From: Melioribacteraceae bacterium
GTDB taxonomy: Bacteria > Bacteroidota > Ignavibacteria > Ignavibacteriales > Melioribacteraceae
Direction of reading: 5' to 3'
Length of the DNA: 64,000 nucleotides
Assembly: GCA_030584085.1 (NCBI GenBank)
Contig: CP129490.1
Coordinates: 434,001 to 498,000 of the forward strand
The translations under genes and the position numbers were made by a program. The notes under the pieces were generated by a model. That model saw only the letters and a list, made by a program, of their open reading frames with translations, did no database searches and was not told where the DNA came from. Shown in pieces: positions 34,551 to 44,174 of the stretch. How positions within the stretch are numbered: the first letter of the stretch is position 1; each line of letters begins with the position of its first letter.

Positions 34551-35783
34551 ATGTTTAGCAAAAAATTATTTATTCTATTGCTCTTGTTATTGTTTACGTT
34601 TAGCAATGCACAAGATTTAATTCTAAGCGGTTATGCAAGAACATACCTAGGGGCATTGACAACGGGTGAAAGTGAATACTCAATTATCCAAAACACGTTC
34701 GATATTAATCTCGAACACAGTCGCGGCGATGTGTATTTCAAAGTGAACCCGTTTCTTTATCATTATTCAGACAAAGATTTGGAACTAGGATTTAGACAAG
34801 CATATATGGATTTATACTTTGATTCTTTCGACATACGAATCGGAAAACAGCAGATTGTTTGGGGAAAAGGAGACGGAGTATTCATTACCGATATTGTTTC
34901 TCCGAAAGATATGAGAGAGTTTCTGCTCCCGGAATTCAGCGAAATCCGAGTAGGCGTAACTTCACTAAAATTTAATTATTACTTAGGCAGCAGCACTTTC
35001 GAACTCGTTTGGATTCCGGTTTTTACTCCGACACAATTGCCGAATCAAAATTCCATTTGGAGTCTGCAGCCGGATTATCCTTTGCCGTATAGTGTCGATT
35101 ATGCAAATACCGAAGTGAAAGATAAACTCAGCAACAGTGAAATATTTGCAAAATACTCGTTGCTTTCATCCGCAATCGATTTTGAATTAATGACAGCGTA
35201 TTCTTGGGACGATGATCCGACTTTTCATTCACAAAAAATATTAAATCAAACTACCGGCGTTGTTGATTCTGTTGTGCTTATACCTGAACATCATCGTTTA
35301 ACGACATTCGGCGGAAGCTTCAGTACAACACTTGGACCAATAGTTCTTAGAGGCGAGGGTGCATATTATACCGGTAAAAATTTTCAATCCATTAATCCGA
35401 CTTTAAGCGAAGGTGTTGTAGAAAAAGATTATCTCCATTATTTACTCGGGATTGACTACACAATCGGCGATTTGAAATTGAGCAGTCAATTCATTCAGCA
35501 GGCAATTATGGATTATGATGATTACATGGTTACCGATGAGTTTGAAAATACAGTTACGTTTTTAGCAACTATGGATTTCTTAAGAGAAACTTTGAATGTT
35601 GAACTGTTTTCGTACATCGGTTTGAATGAAGGCGATGCACTTATTCGACCGAAAGTAACATATGATTTTGTTGACGGATTTGAAATAATGTTAGGTGCAA
35701 ATCTGTTTGTCGGCGATGAAGGTCAGTTTGGGAGATATGATAAAAACGATATGATTTACACAAAGTTGAAGTATAGTTTTTAA
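34551..35783 (+). CDS. Outer-membrane beta-barrel protein (DUF1302-like)
   Basis: 410 residues. Signal peptide to about residue 20 (S-N-A-Q). Alternating strands throughout, terminal aromatic (K-Y-S-F). The block R-I-G-K-Q-Q-I-V-W-G-K-G-D and the following I-V-S-P-K-D-M-R-E-F resemble DUF1302-type barrels that accompany MMPL and LolA-like genes. It probably gives the exporter's cargo a route to, or through, the outer membrane. Final gene of the exporter set; 8 bp separate it from the next gene. Confidence 0.8.
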   Translation: MFSKKLFILLLLLLFTFSNAQDLILSGYARTYLGALTTGESEYSIIQNTFDINLEHSRGDVYFKVNPFLYHYSDKDLELGFRQAYMDLYFDSFDIRIGKQQIVWGKGDGVFITDIVSPKDMREFLLPEFSEIRVGVTSLKFNYYLGSSTFELVWIPVFTPTQLPNQNSIWSLQPDYPLPYSVDYANTEVKDKLSNSEIFAKYSLLSSAIDFELMTAYSWDDDPTFHSQKILNQTTGVVDSVVLIPEHHRLTTFGGSFSTTLGPIVLRGEGAYYTGKNFQSINPTLSEGVVEKDYLHYLLGIDYTIGDLKLSSQFIQQAIMDYDDYMVTDEFENTVTFLATMDFLRETLNVELFSYIGLNEGDALIRPKVTYDFVDGFEIMLGANLFVGDEGQFGRYDKNDMIYTKLKYSF

Positions 35784-35791
35784 GATGAGTA

Positions 35792-36874
35792 ATGAGTAAG
35801 AAAAGAATAATACATATTATAAAATCAATCATTAACAATCTTATTAAGGTGCCGGCTGTTTTTGTAATGTTGATAATCTTAATCTCAGTGATCGATAAAA
35901 TAGGTCTCCCAGTCTATAATTCGATCTTCTATGGATTTGATTATCTACCTCCATTGTGGTTAACTGTAGTTGCTTTACCGGTCTTTGCCCTCAGGACTAT
36001 ATTAGGCTACAGGAGGTCGGCATCTGTTTTTTTAGCAATACTAATTATGCACATTGCAATTAGCGGGGAAATTAATTTTAGGGGATTGACCAATTCTCAA
36101 CCAAAACAATCCTCTGGTGCAAATAATATTTCTGTTGCTGCCGTTAATGTCCAATATTATTCAAAAGGTTTTCGTAGTGTAATCGAAGGGATCAAGAAAA
36201 TTAATGCTGATGTAGTTTTGCTAACAGAGAATGTACTTACTGATAAGCAAGCTGAAATTTTTGATTCCATTGCGTTCCCTTACAAAGCAATAACCGGACG
36301 TCCTGAGTCATCTGCAATTCTAACTAAATATCCAATACAAACTTTTAAAGAAATAGAATTTCCAAGTTATCAAGCATCCTTAAGCAGTGGAAACGATATT
36401 GATACGCTCCATCGAAACCCCCATCGTGCATTTTTACACGCGGTTATTGATGTTAACGGAACGTCGGTGAATATTATTTCAATGAGATTGCTTGGCGGTA
36501 GACCTAAAGATAACAGCTTATTTGAATCGTTGCGTTGGAGTAAATATTTAATTGATACACATCAAATGGAGGGTGATTTCATTATTGATTATATAAAAAC
36601 AATAAACGGACCGGTGGTTTTCGGCGGAGATTTTAATGCTCATCCAAGTTCAAGCACAATAAAGAAATTCAATAAAATAGCAGATGACAGTTACTCGGTT
36701 TCAAATTCTTTGCTTGGTAATACATTTAGACCCCCGTTCCCATCCTTGCGTATAGATTATCTTTTCTCTGCTAATGGAGTAATACCCGTACGATATAAAA
36801 AATTAAATATTATTCTGTCAGATCATTACCCGGTCTATGCGGATTTTATAATTAACAATTACGGAAATAATTAG
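35792..36874 (+). CDS. Membrane-anchored endonuclease/exonuclease/phosphatase-fold protein
   Basis: 360 residues. Three hydrophobic helices near the N-terminus (about 16-38, 50-70 and 76-94) precede a periplasmic EEP domain (about 113-355). Catalytic blocks seen: L-L-T-E-N (Glu), G-G-D-F-N-A-H (Asp/Asn), R-I-D-Y-L-F and L-S-D-H-Y-P-V (Asp/His). This fold cleaves phosphodiesters in nucleic acids, inositol phosphates or phospholipids. In a lipid-metabolism run a lipid phosphodiesterase is more likely than a DNase. The HK gene starts directly at its stop. Confidence 0.8.
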   Translation: MSKKRIIHIIKSIINNLIKVPAVFVMLIILISVIDKIGLPVYNSIFYGFDYLPPLWLTVVALPVFALRTILGYRRSASVFLAILIMHIAISGEINFRGLTNSQPKQSSGANNISVAAVNVQYYSKGFRSVIEGIKKINADVVLLTENVLTDKQAEIFDSIAFPYKAITGRPESSAILTKYPIQTFKEIEFPSYQASLSSGNDIDTLHRNPHRAFLHAVIDVNGTSVNIISMRLLGGRPKDNSLFESLRWSKYLIDTHQMEGDFIIDYIKTINGPVVFGGDFNAHPSSSTIKKFNKIADDSYSVSNSLLGNTFRPPFPSLRIDYLFSANGVIPVRYKKLNIILSDHYPVYADFIINNYGNN

Positions 36875-38080
36875 ATGAATTCAATAACACAACAAAATTA
36901 TTGGTATGCTTTTGATACTTATTTGTTATATGAGAGATGGTTTTCTTTAATGAAGAATATCTTTTCAAAAAAAACAGAAATCGTTCTGAATCAGTATAAA
37001 CATTTAATTGAATTATCACCCGAACCGATTGTAGTTCTTAACGAAGATAGAATAATTTTCGCCAATGAGGAGGCTCTAAATCTGTTCGGTGCAGATAACG
37101 ATAATGATTTGATTAATAATTCAATGTTGGATTTTGTTGAAGAATCGCACAAAAATAAAGCACGCAACAGTCTATCTAAGATTATTTCAAGTGGTGAAGA
37201 TTCGGTGATTGCGGAAGTAAGGATCGTTAATCTAAAAAATGAACCTCATTATATACAAGGTATTGCATCGGAAATTTATTTTGAAAATAAGAAAGCCATA
37301 CTTGTTATGATGAGAGACATTAGCAAAATGAAGGTAAGAGAAGATGAACTGGAAAAAATTGCAGAAGAAGCTAAGAAAATTGAACAAATGAAATCGCAAT
37401 TTCTCATGCAGATGTCTCATGAAATCAGATCCCCTCTTCATGCAATGATTATAGCGATAAATCTACTCGAAGAAGAATTAAACATGGATAACATCTTTGC
37501 ATATCCAAATTATTTTAGAGTTATAAAGTCATCCAGTAGAAGAATAACTAAAACAGTTGATCTAATTTTAAATTCAGCTGAGTTAACCAGTAATCTTTAT
37601 AATCCCGTATTTAAGGAGGTTGATCTCAACTTAATTCTTTCTCATCTAATAACTGAATTTAAAGATAATGCGGACATTAAAAGACTAAAACTAAATTTAA
37701 TTTCCACAACGGGTCATACAAAAACTATCGGTGATGAATACAGTCTAATGCAAATATTTTCCAACCTGATAGATAATGCAATAAAATTTACAGATAAAGG
37801 ACAAGTTGAACTAATTCTGAAGAGAGATAGTGATTTCAATCTTATTGTAGAGATAACGGATACCGGTATAGGAATATCCCAAGATTATTTATCAAAAATA
37901 TTCAACGATTTTACACAGGAATCGAATGGATATAGTCGAAAATTTGAAGGAGCCGGCTTGGGAATGTCTGTTGTAAAAAAGTTTTGTGATCTGAACGATA
38001 TTGAAATAAAAATTGCAAGTGAAGTAGGGATCGGTACGAAGATTACGTTAATATTTATAACTAAGCAGGAATTAAAATGA
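36875..38080 (+). CDS. PAS-domain sensor histidine kinase
   Basis: 401 residues, starting immediately after the previous stop. Soluble: PAS domain (about 45-150, P-E-P-I-V-V-L-N-E-D), coiled coil, dimerisation helix with H182 in M-S-H-E-I-R-S-P, and an ATPase domain with N-box N-L-I-D-N-A-I-K-F-T, G1 D-T-G-I-G-I and G2 G-A-G-L-G-M-S. No membrane segment, so it senses something inside the cell. No response regulator is adjacent, which is odd. Overlaps the DUF3943 gene by 4 bp. Confidence 0.92.
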   Translation: MNSITQQNYWYAFDTYLLYERWFSLMKNIFSKKTEIVLNQYKHLIELSPEPIVVLNEDRIIFANEEALNLFGADNDNDLINNSMLDFVEESHKNKARNSLSKIISSGEDSVIAEVRIVNLKNEPHYIQGIASEIYFENKKAILVMMRDISKMKVREDELEKIAEEAKKIEQMKSQFLMQMSHEIRSPLHAMIIAINLLEEELNMDNIFAYPNYFRVIKSSSRRITKTVDLILNSAELTSNLYNPVFKEVDLNLILSHLITEFKDNADIKRLKLNLISTTGHTKTIGDEYSLMQIFSNLIDNAIKFTDKGQVELILKRDSDFNLIVEITDTGIGISQDYLSKIFNDFTQESNGYSRKFEGAGLGMSVVKKFCDLNDIEIKIASEVGIGTKITLIFITKQELK

Positions 38081-39483
38081 AAATCAAAAAAGTTAGGATA
38101 CAGTTGTTTTTAATAATCCTTTTGCTGTCATCAATTACGGCACAAACTCAAAATGTTTCCACGAAAAATTTGCCTTATGGCTTATCTGCGGAGAATAAAA
38201 ATTATTGGCAAGAAAGTACGAATGGAAATACGAGAGTTGAAAAGAATTACTTAATTCCTGCAGTAGAAGTTGTAGGTCTAAATTTGTTTGTCGGTGCATT
38301 TAACACTTATGTTTCTGATCAAGATTTTGCAAAAATAAGTTTCAAAACAATAGGCGATAATTTTGAAACCGGGTTTGTTTGGGATGAGGATAATTATTTA
38401 ACAAATCAATTTTTTCATCCGTTTCACGGTGCAAATTATTTCAATACAGCAAGATCAAACGGGTTGGAGTTTTGGGAATCAGTTCCATATGCAGTAGGCG
38501 GCAGCCTAATGTGGGAGTTTTTTATGGAAAATGAACCTCCTTCTTATAATGATCTTGTAAATACTTCTGTAACCGGCATAACATTTGGCGAAATTTCCTA
38601 TCGCGTTTCAAACTTAATTATTGATGAGAGTGCAACTGGATTTGAAAGATTTTTTCGAGAGTTAACTTCTACCGTAATAAATCCCATGCATGGATTCAAC
38701 CGTCTTATTAAAGGAGATATGTGGAGGTCTGGAACATCTAATAATCCACAAAATTATAAAATAGTTATTTCAACCGGAGCTCATAATGTGTTTTTCGAAA
38801 ATGATATTAGTAAAACTTATGCAGCGTTTAGAGCTAATCTGATTTACGGAAATATTAATGATGTAAAAAATCATAAATCTCCTTTTGATTATTTCTCGCT
38901 TCACGGTGAAGTTAATATTGCCGAAGGTGATGATATTATAGGAATATTTGCAAGTGGTGTTCTTACGGATAAAAAAGTAAATCTTTTTAATAACTCCAAC
39001 AACATAATTGGTCTGTATAAAGAGGTTGATTTTTTGAGTAATCAAGTATACAAATTAACAGCTACAAGTCTTACCGGAAAATTAATAAATCGCATCGACA
39101 TTTCATCATTAGTTGAGATGGAAAACAATATAACCGCATCGGGAATATTGATGGGGGGTACAAACTCAGAATATGCTGCCGAAGAAGGAAAAGATTATAA
39201 TCTCGGTCCCGGTGCAAGTGGAAGTATCGGTATTAAATTCTTATTTGATGATTTCGCGGAAGTTTATTCAAACTATAAAAGATATTGGATCCATACACTT
39301 GCCGGAGCCGACGGGGAGGAATTTGTCGGTTTGCTTATGACCGGTATAAATTATCACATATTTGAAAAAACCACACTCGGACTAGAATTCCTTCTTTATG
39401 AACGTTACGGCGAATATGAAAAATATCCTGATTACAGTAGCTCGAATGCTGCATTGAGATTTTATGTCAAGTACTCGATTTAA
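38077..39483 (+). CDS. DUF3943 outer-membrane protein
   Basis: 468 residues, signal peptide to about residue 24. The centre matches DUF3943: F-F-H-P-F-H-G-A-N-Y-F-N-T-A-R, L-M-W-E-F-F-M-E-N-E-P-P-S and I-S-Y-R-V-S-N. The C-terminal half is beta-strand rich and ends Y-V-K-Y-S-I, like a barrel. DUF3943 proteins are envelope proteins of unknown function in Bacteroidota. ATGA overlap with the kinase gene; the PagL-like gene starts 12 bp after its stop. Confidence 0.8.
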   Translation: MKIKKVRIQLFLIILLLSSITAQTQNVSTKNLPYGLSAENKNYWQESTNGNTRVEKNYLIPAVEVVGLNLFVGAFNTYVSDQDFAKISFKTIGDNFETGFVWDEDNYLTNQFFHPFHGANYFNTARSNGLEFWESVPYAVGGSLMWEFFMENEPPSYNDLVNTSVTGITFGEISYRVSNLIIDESATGFERFFRELTSTVINPMHGFNRLIKGDMWRSGTSNNPQNYKIVISTGAHNVFFENDISKTYAAFRANLIYGNINDVKNHKSPFDYFSLHGEVNIAEGDDIIGIFASGVLTDKKVNLFNNSNNIIGLYKEVDFLSNQVYKLTATSLTGKLINRIDISSLVEMENNITASGILMGGTNSEYAAEEGKDYNLGPGASGSIGIKFLFDDFAEVYSNYKRYWIHTLAGADGEEFVGLLMTGINYHIFEKTTLGLEFLLYERYGEYEKYPDYSSSNAALRFYVKYSI

Positions 39484-39495
39484 TGAGAAAGGAAT

Positions 39496-40038
39496 ATGAA
39501 AAATAAAATTATATATACTTCCTTAATAATAAGGTCAATGTTTTTGATTGTGTTTGTTTCGAATGGCTTTGCACAGCAAGTACATTATGGTGTAAGAACG
39601 GGGATAAATGATACACATAAAAAAGATTTGGACTTATCTGTGTATGAAGTCTATTTACATACAGTTCCTCCAATATATTCAATGACGGATAATATTTTCG
39701 ATCCGCTCGATATCTCTTTCGAAATGGCTCTTGGTGTTGTAAGGGATAAAGCAAACAGTTCATTATTGTTTTCAATTGGTCCAACATTAAGCATAATTAA
39801 CTATAAAGATATTTTCTCAGTTTCAACCGGTCTCAAACCCAGCTTAATGACTAATCATATATTCAACAATTTTGATCTCGGCGGAGCATTCAATTTCAAA
39901 AGTCATATAGCATTAGCTGTTTCTCCCACTACTGAAATTGAATTAGGCTATCGGTTTGAGCACATGTCCAATGCTGGCTTATATGAAAAAAATCCCGGTT
40001 TAAATATTCACTATATCGAAGTCGTTTATGTGCTGTAA
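39496..40038 (+). CDS. PagL-like lipid A 3-O-deacylase / acyloxyacyl hydrolase family
   Basis: 180 residues with a signal peptide (ending F-A-Q near 27) and an eight-strand barrel pattern. Near the C-terminus, Y-R-F-E-H156-M-S158-N-A-G and N-P-G-L-N match the catalytic His-x-Ser-Asn block of PagL. PagL removes an acyl chain from lipid A in the outer membrane. The upstream half is poorly conserved, as usual for the family. Its presence next to lipid-transport genes supports envelope remodelling. Confidence 0.72.
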   Translation: MKNKIIYTSLIIRSMFLIVFVSNGFAQQVHYGVRTGINDTHKKDLDLSVYEVYLHTVPPIYSMTDNIFDPLDISFEMALGVVRDKANSSLLFSIGPTLSIINYKDIFSVSTGLKPSLMTNHIFNNFDLGGAFNFKSHIALAVSPTTEIELGYRFEHMSNAGLYEKNPGLNIHYIEVVYVL

Positions 40039-40074
40039 ACTGTGTTTTAATATTAACATAAAGAGATTAAGATT

Positions 40075-40776
40075 ATGGATTTAGCAATTATAGCAGCTGG
40101 TCAGGGTCTGAGGTTAAAAGAAGAAGGAATTAACATTCCTAAACCTCTTGTTGAAATTAACGGCGTTCCAGTGATACAGAGAATAATCGATTTAGCGCTT
40201 AAAAACGGATTCAATTCAATTGTATGTATTATTAATGAAGAATCGGAAGAACTAGAAAGATTTTTGCATGAAAATTGTACAAATCACCCATTAAATCTAG
40301 TAGTGAAATCAACACCAAGTTCATTCCACAGCTTATATCAATTGAGCAGGTTTACAGCATCACCCTTTCTGCTAACAACAACCGATTCCGTTTTTAAGGA
40401 AAAAGAATTTTCAGCTTTTCTCGATTACGGTTTAAATAAAAATGATGCGGATGCGGTTTTGGCTGTTACCAATTTTATAGATGACGAAAAACCTCTTTAT
40501 GCTGAAGTTGAAAAAGACTTGAGGATAGTGAGTCTTACGGATAACAATAAAGATTGTGAATTTGTAACCGGCGGTTTATACCTGTTCAATAAGGATATTA
40601 AAAAATACGTTGATGAAGCAGCAGAACAAGGTGTTAATCGATTGAGAAACTTTTTGAGGTATTTATTACAGAAAGAATTGAGAATGTATTCTTACCCTTT
40701 CTCAAAAATTATTGATGTTGATCATGTATTGGATATTAAAAAAGCCGAAGATTTTCTTTTAGGAAATTATAACTAA
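40075..40776 (+). CDS. Sugar/inositol-phosphate nucleotidyltransferase
   Basis: 233 residues, NTP-transferase fold. I-I-A-A-G-Q-G-L-R-L near the start is the nucleotide-binding loop (G-x-G-x-R), with I-P-K-P-L-V-E-I-N-G following and T-T-D-S as the metal-binding Asp. The length and lack of a C-terminal beta-helix fit cytidylyltransferases such as inositol-1-phosphate CTP transferase. With inositol-3-phosphate synthase, a CDP-alcohol transferase and a HAD phosphatase in the same run, activation of an inositol phosphate with CTP is a reasonable inference; hexose phosphates are an alternative. Confidence 0.72.
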   Translation: MDLAIIAAGQGLRLKEEGINIPKPLVEINGVPVIQRIIDLALKNGFNSIVCIINEESEELERFLHENCTNHPLNLVVKSTPSSFHSLYQLSRFTASPFLLTTTDSVFKEKEFSAFLDYGLNKNDADAVLAVTNFIDDEKPLYAEVEKDLRIVSLTDNNKDCEFVTGGLYLFNKDIKKYVDEAAEQGVNRLRNFLRYLLQKELRMYSYPFSKIIDVDHVLDIKKAEDFLLGNYN

Positions 40777-40792
40777 GAAAGGACTTTAAGAA

Positions 40793-41548
40793 GTGTCTCG
40801 TTTCAAAAATATAATCATACATCTTCAAGACCAAACTTTGTTGCTTAAAAACATAGTTGTAAATCTTGGCGCGGTAAAAGAGCACTGGGACGACACAATA
40901 CAAGAAATGTACTTGGTAGGCACTAAGTCTTTATTACTTGTATTTCTCGGTGGTATTTTCTCCGGTGTAATTCTTGCAATTGAAACCGGGCACCAATTAA
41001 AAATCTTCGGAGCTACGGCATTAATAAGCAGAACCGTTTCATTAGGAATGGTAAGAGAGTTAGGACCGGTTGTAACCGGACTTCTTTTAGCGGCACGAAC
41101 AGGAGCTAAAAATGCTTCCGAGTTGGGTGCCATGCAATTGAGCGATCAAATAGATGCTCTTAGGGCATTTGGCGCTGATCCAATTCGTAGATTGGTTGTC
41201 GTAAGGACAATTGCCGCAACGCTGATGTTTTTACCGTTAACACTAATTGCAGATATTGCGGGAATTTTAGGCGGAATGCTGGTTGCTAATCAAACCTTTC
41301 ATGTTGACATGAACTCGTTTTGGAATACTGCAATAAGTGTTCTAGAAATGAAAGACTTATTTGTTGGCTTTATTAAACCGTTATTCTATGGTTTTTTTGT
41401 TGGTTCAATGAGTTGTTACTTCGGCTTGAAAACTAAAGGCGGAACCGCAGGCTTGGGTAAAAATACAGTCAATGCTGTTGTGTTTACATCGGTTACAATT
41501 TTAATACTTGATTTTATATTCACAAAAATTGTTTGGGAAGTCTTGTAA
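40793..41548 (+). CDS. mlaE: MlaE-type lipid ABC permease
   Basis: 251 residues from a GTG with GAAAGGA ten bases upstream. Five to six membrane helices in the MlaE fold; hallmarks are V-R-E-L-G-P-V-V-T-G-L-L-L-A-A-R-T-G, A-M-Q-L-S-D-Q-I-D-A-L-R and the D-P-I-R-R coupling loop. Permease of an MCE lipid transporter that moves phospholipids between the inner and outer membranes. The ATPase gene begins 3 bp after its stop. Confidence 0.92.
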   Translation: MSRFKNIIIHLQDQTLLLKNIVVNLGAVKEHWDDTIQEMYLVGTKSLLLVFLGGIFSGVILAIETGHQLKIFGATALISRTVSLGMVRELGPVVTGLLLAARTGAKNASELGAMQLSDQIDALRAFGADPIRRLVVVRTIAATLMFLPLTLIADIAGILGGMLVANQTFHVDMNSFWNTAISVLEMKDLFVGFIKPLFYGFFVGSMSCYFGLKTKGGTAGLGKNTVNAVVFTSVTILILDFIFTKIVWEVL

Positions 41549-41551
41549 AGA

Positions 41552-42331
41552 ATGATAGCTCTAAAAAATATATCGCTAACGCTAAACAGTAAAACTATCC
41601 TCAAAAATGTTAATTGTGAAATTAAACAAGGACTTACTTCAGTAATATTAGGGCCCAGCGGTGCAGGTAAAAGTTCGTTGCTTAGAATTATTCTTGGTCT
41701 TTGGCTGCCCGATAAAGGCAGCGTATTAGTTGATGGGAAAGATATAACAACAATGGATGACTCCGAAGTATTGGAAGTGAGAAAAAATATCGGAATAGTT
41801 TTTCAAAGCAATGCCTTATTCGATTCGCTGTCTGTTGCGGAAAACATAGTCTACTTTTTACCGGGCAGAAGTGAAAAGTCAGAAAAGGAGTTAGTGTTAA
41901 AGGCAAAAGAGCTTCTGAGTTATGTTAATATGCCCGGAACAGAAAACTTATACCCGGGAGAATTAAGCGGCGGAATGAAAAAAAGAGTTGCAATTGCCCG
42001 GGCATTAGCCCTTAGGCCAAAAGTTATATTATTTGACGAACCAACTACAGGTTTAGATCCGATTAATTCTGGAGCTGTTCTTGATTTAATTGATAAGTTA
42101 AAACAAAATGGAACTACTTCGGTAGTTGTTACTCATATACTAAACGATGCTATCCAGATTGGGGATCGATTTACCGTGATTAATAACGGCTCAATTATGG
42201 AGTCAGGATCTATCGGAAGAATAATGGAATCAACAAACACGTTTGTAAGGGAATTCTTTTCGCAAATTAGAAGAGAAAATCATTGGTCTGCAGTGAGGAA
42301 AAATCAAAGAGGAATGATAAATGTTCAATAG
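41552..42331 (+). CDS. mlaF: MlaF-type lipid ABC ATPase
   Basis: 259 residues. Walker A G-P-S-G-A-G-K-S-S (34-42), Q-loop V-F-Q-S-N-A-L-F, signature L-S-G-G-M-K-K-R, Walker B I-L-F-D-E-P-T-T-G-L-D-P, switch His in V-V-T-H. The methionine-lysine signature is typical of MlaF. It overlaps the MCE gene by 11 bp. Confidence 0.94.
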   Translation: MIALKNISLTLNSKTILKNVNCEIKQGLTSVILGPSGAGKSSLLRIILGLWLPDKGSVLVDGKDITTMDDSEVLEVRKNIGIVFQSNALFDSLSVAENIVYFLPGRSEKSEKELVLKAKELLSYVNMPGTENLYPGELSGGMKKRVAIARALALRPKVILFDEPTTGLDPINSGAVLDLIDKLKQNGTTSVVVTHILNDAIQIGDRFTVINNGSIMESGSIGRIMESTNTFVREFFSQIRRENHWSAVRKNQRGMINVQ

Positions 42332-43283
42332 AAATTCAAAATTATATAAGATGAGAGTAGGATACACTGTGTTTCTTGGCTTAATAATATTCTTTCTTTT
42401 TGTTGTGTTGGTTGGAACGAAAGGTAACTATTTAAGAAACACTTATGAATTGAAGATACTCTTAAAAGACACTCAAGGTTTACGAGAGGGAGCTTCTGTA
42501 TCATTAGCGGGGTTGAAAGTAGGAGAAATTGATAAAATTGAATTTATATCCATAGACGAAGATAATTTGGTGCTGTTAAGACTTTCAATACGTGAAGAAT
42601 ATTCAAATCACATAACCGATAAATCATTTGCGAGAATAGAAACGAGCGGTTTACTGGGTGAAAAATTAATAAATATTTCAATGGGCAATACTTTCGAACC
42701 GAACCTTAAAAACGGCGATATTCTGCCGGTAAAAGAATCACTCTCACTTGATAAGCTAACCGATAAGATTGAGCCAATCGCAAATAATGTAAATGCTGTT
42801 GTAAGCAATCTTAAAATAATTACGGATTCAATCTCACGGGGCAAGGGAAGCATAGGAGAACTGGTTATTAATTCAACATTTGCAGTACGATTTAATTCGA
42901 TGCTTACCAATCTTGATGAATTTACGGCAAAACTTAATCAACCAAATAATACAATAGGTAAATTGGTTAATACAACAGAATTCTACGATAACATTAATTC
43001 GTTAGCAGGCAATATTAAAATGCTGACCGATTCATTGAATTCCGGCAAAGGTACTTTGGGTAAGCTTTTAGTGGATGATAGTTTTTATAATGAGTTAAAT
43101 GATCTCACTGATAATCTAAATCAATTAGTATTGAAAACAGATAACAATAATACAATTATAGGCGGAGCGTTGAATGATACCGGAACCTATGCAAAAATTA
43201 CAATGCTGATTGAAGAGTTAAACAAGCTGATTGTTGATGTAAAAGAAAATCCGGATAGATACATAAATATATCTGTCTTTTAG
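42321..43283 (+). CDS. MCE-domain lipid-transport protein (MlaD-like)
   Basis: 320 residues. One N-terminal membrane helix (about 10-32), MCE domain (about 42-120, L-K-D-T-Q-G-L-R-E-G-A-S-V, then G-L-K-V-G-E-I-D), and a long helical C-terminal part with repeated N-S-x-x-G-K-G-T-x-G-K-L segments. Forms a hexameric lipid ring or tunnel in the periplasm. The C-terminal extension is longer than in MlaD and resembles the needle-like MCE proteins. Completes a minimal E-F-D transporter; no MlaB or MlaC homologue is seen here. Confidence 0.9.
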   Translation: MFNRNSKLYKMRVGYTVFLGLIIFFLFVVLVGTKGNYLRNTYELKILLKDTQGLREGASVSLAGLKVGEIDKIEFISIDEDNLVLLRLSIREEYSNHITDKSFARIETSGLLGEKLINISMGNTFEPNLKNGDILPVKESLSLDKLTDKIEPIANNVNAVVSNLKIITDSISRGKGSIGELVINSTFAVRFNSMLTNLDEFTAKLNQPNNTIGKLVNTTEFYDNINSLAGNIKMLTDSLNSGKGTLGKLLVDDSFYNELNDLTDNLNQLVLKTDNNNTIIGGALNDTGTYAKITMLIEELNKLIVDVKENPDRYINISVF

Positions 43284-43311
43284 AAAATAATTTTATAAAC
43301 GAGGTGATAAA

Positions 43312-44163
43312 ATGAAGCTGCAGTTAGCAGGCATAAGAAGAAAAACTGATTTCTCGCCTAATCAAATAACTAATGACAACCTGATAATATTAAAAACAGC
43401 TCAAGAGTTAATGAAGCTTGGTGTTGATTGTAAACTTTACGAAGAAGCGGATGTATTTACGGACAGAATAAAGGAAAACACAATTTTTTCAATGACACGT
43501 GGTGAAAAAGCACTTAAGAAATTAGCTGAACTTAAAGAGGATGGAAAATATATTATCAATTCACCCCTATCTAGTCTGGATTGCTACCGAGTCAGGATGA
43601 TAGCTAAACTAAAAGCTGCACAAATTCCTTTTCCTAGGAGCAAGATTGTATCAACTGAATTGGATAGACAATACAAAATATCGGAAGTAGGCGAGCGAAA
43701 GTTATGGGTCAAGCGCGGAGATGTCCACGCGGTGCACAGAGAAGATGTGTCGCTGGTTTACAGTGATGAAGAGTTGAACTTTTTATTAAAAGAGTTTGCC
43801 CACCGAGGAATTAATGAGGCGATTCTTCAAGAACATATTTGCGGTGATGTGATAAAGTTTTATTCGGTAAGAGACACAGATTTTTTTAGATGGTATTACG
43901 TAAACGGAAACAATCATTATAGATTTGATCAAAACCGATTAAGAGAACTCTCCGAAAAATCAGCAGACATTTTGAACTTGTACATTTATGGCGGTGATGC
44001 AATCATTTCGGAAAATGGATCAATAACAATAATTGATATTAATGATTGGCCCAGTTTTGCAAACTTTAGAGATGAAGCAAGTAAATTTATCGCAAAGTCA
44101 ATTTACTCCAACGCAGTTAAATTTATTGAAGAATACAAGGCAAGTCTCAAACATGTTATTTAA
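43312..44163 (+). CDS. ATP-grasp family protein of unknown substrate
   Basis: 283 residues. The order of elements fits ATP-grasp: an N-terminal domain (1-95), K-L-K-A-A-Q-I-P-F-P-R-S and then L-W-V-K-R-G-D (ATP-binding Lys), E-A-I-L-Q-E-H-I-C-G-D (E-x-H/hinge), and a C-terminal acidic pair in I-I-D-I-N-D-W-P-S-F (Asp/Asn metal ligands). Members join a carboxylate to an amine, thiol or lysine chain. GAGGTGATAAA precedes the ATG. Its place between the MCE transporter and the phosphatidyltransferase suggests that it modifies a lipid head group; this is inference. Confidence 0.7.
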   Translation: MKLQLAGIRRKTDFSPNQITNDNLIILKTAQELMKLGVDCKLYEEADVFTDRIKENTIFSMTRGEKALKKLAELKEDGKYIINSPLSSLDCYRVRMIAKLKAAQIPFPRSKIVSTELDRQYKISEVGERKLWVKRGDVHAVHREDVSLVYSDEELNFLLKEFAHRGINEAILQEHICGDVIKFYSVRDTDFFRWYYVNGNNHYRFDQNRLRELSEKSADILNLYIYGGDAIISENGSITIIDINDWPSFANFRDEASKFIAKSIYSNAVKFIEEYKASLKHVI

Positions 44164-44174
44164 TAAAAAGGAAA

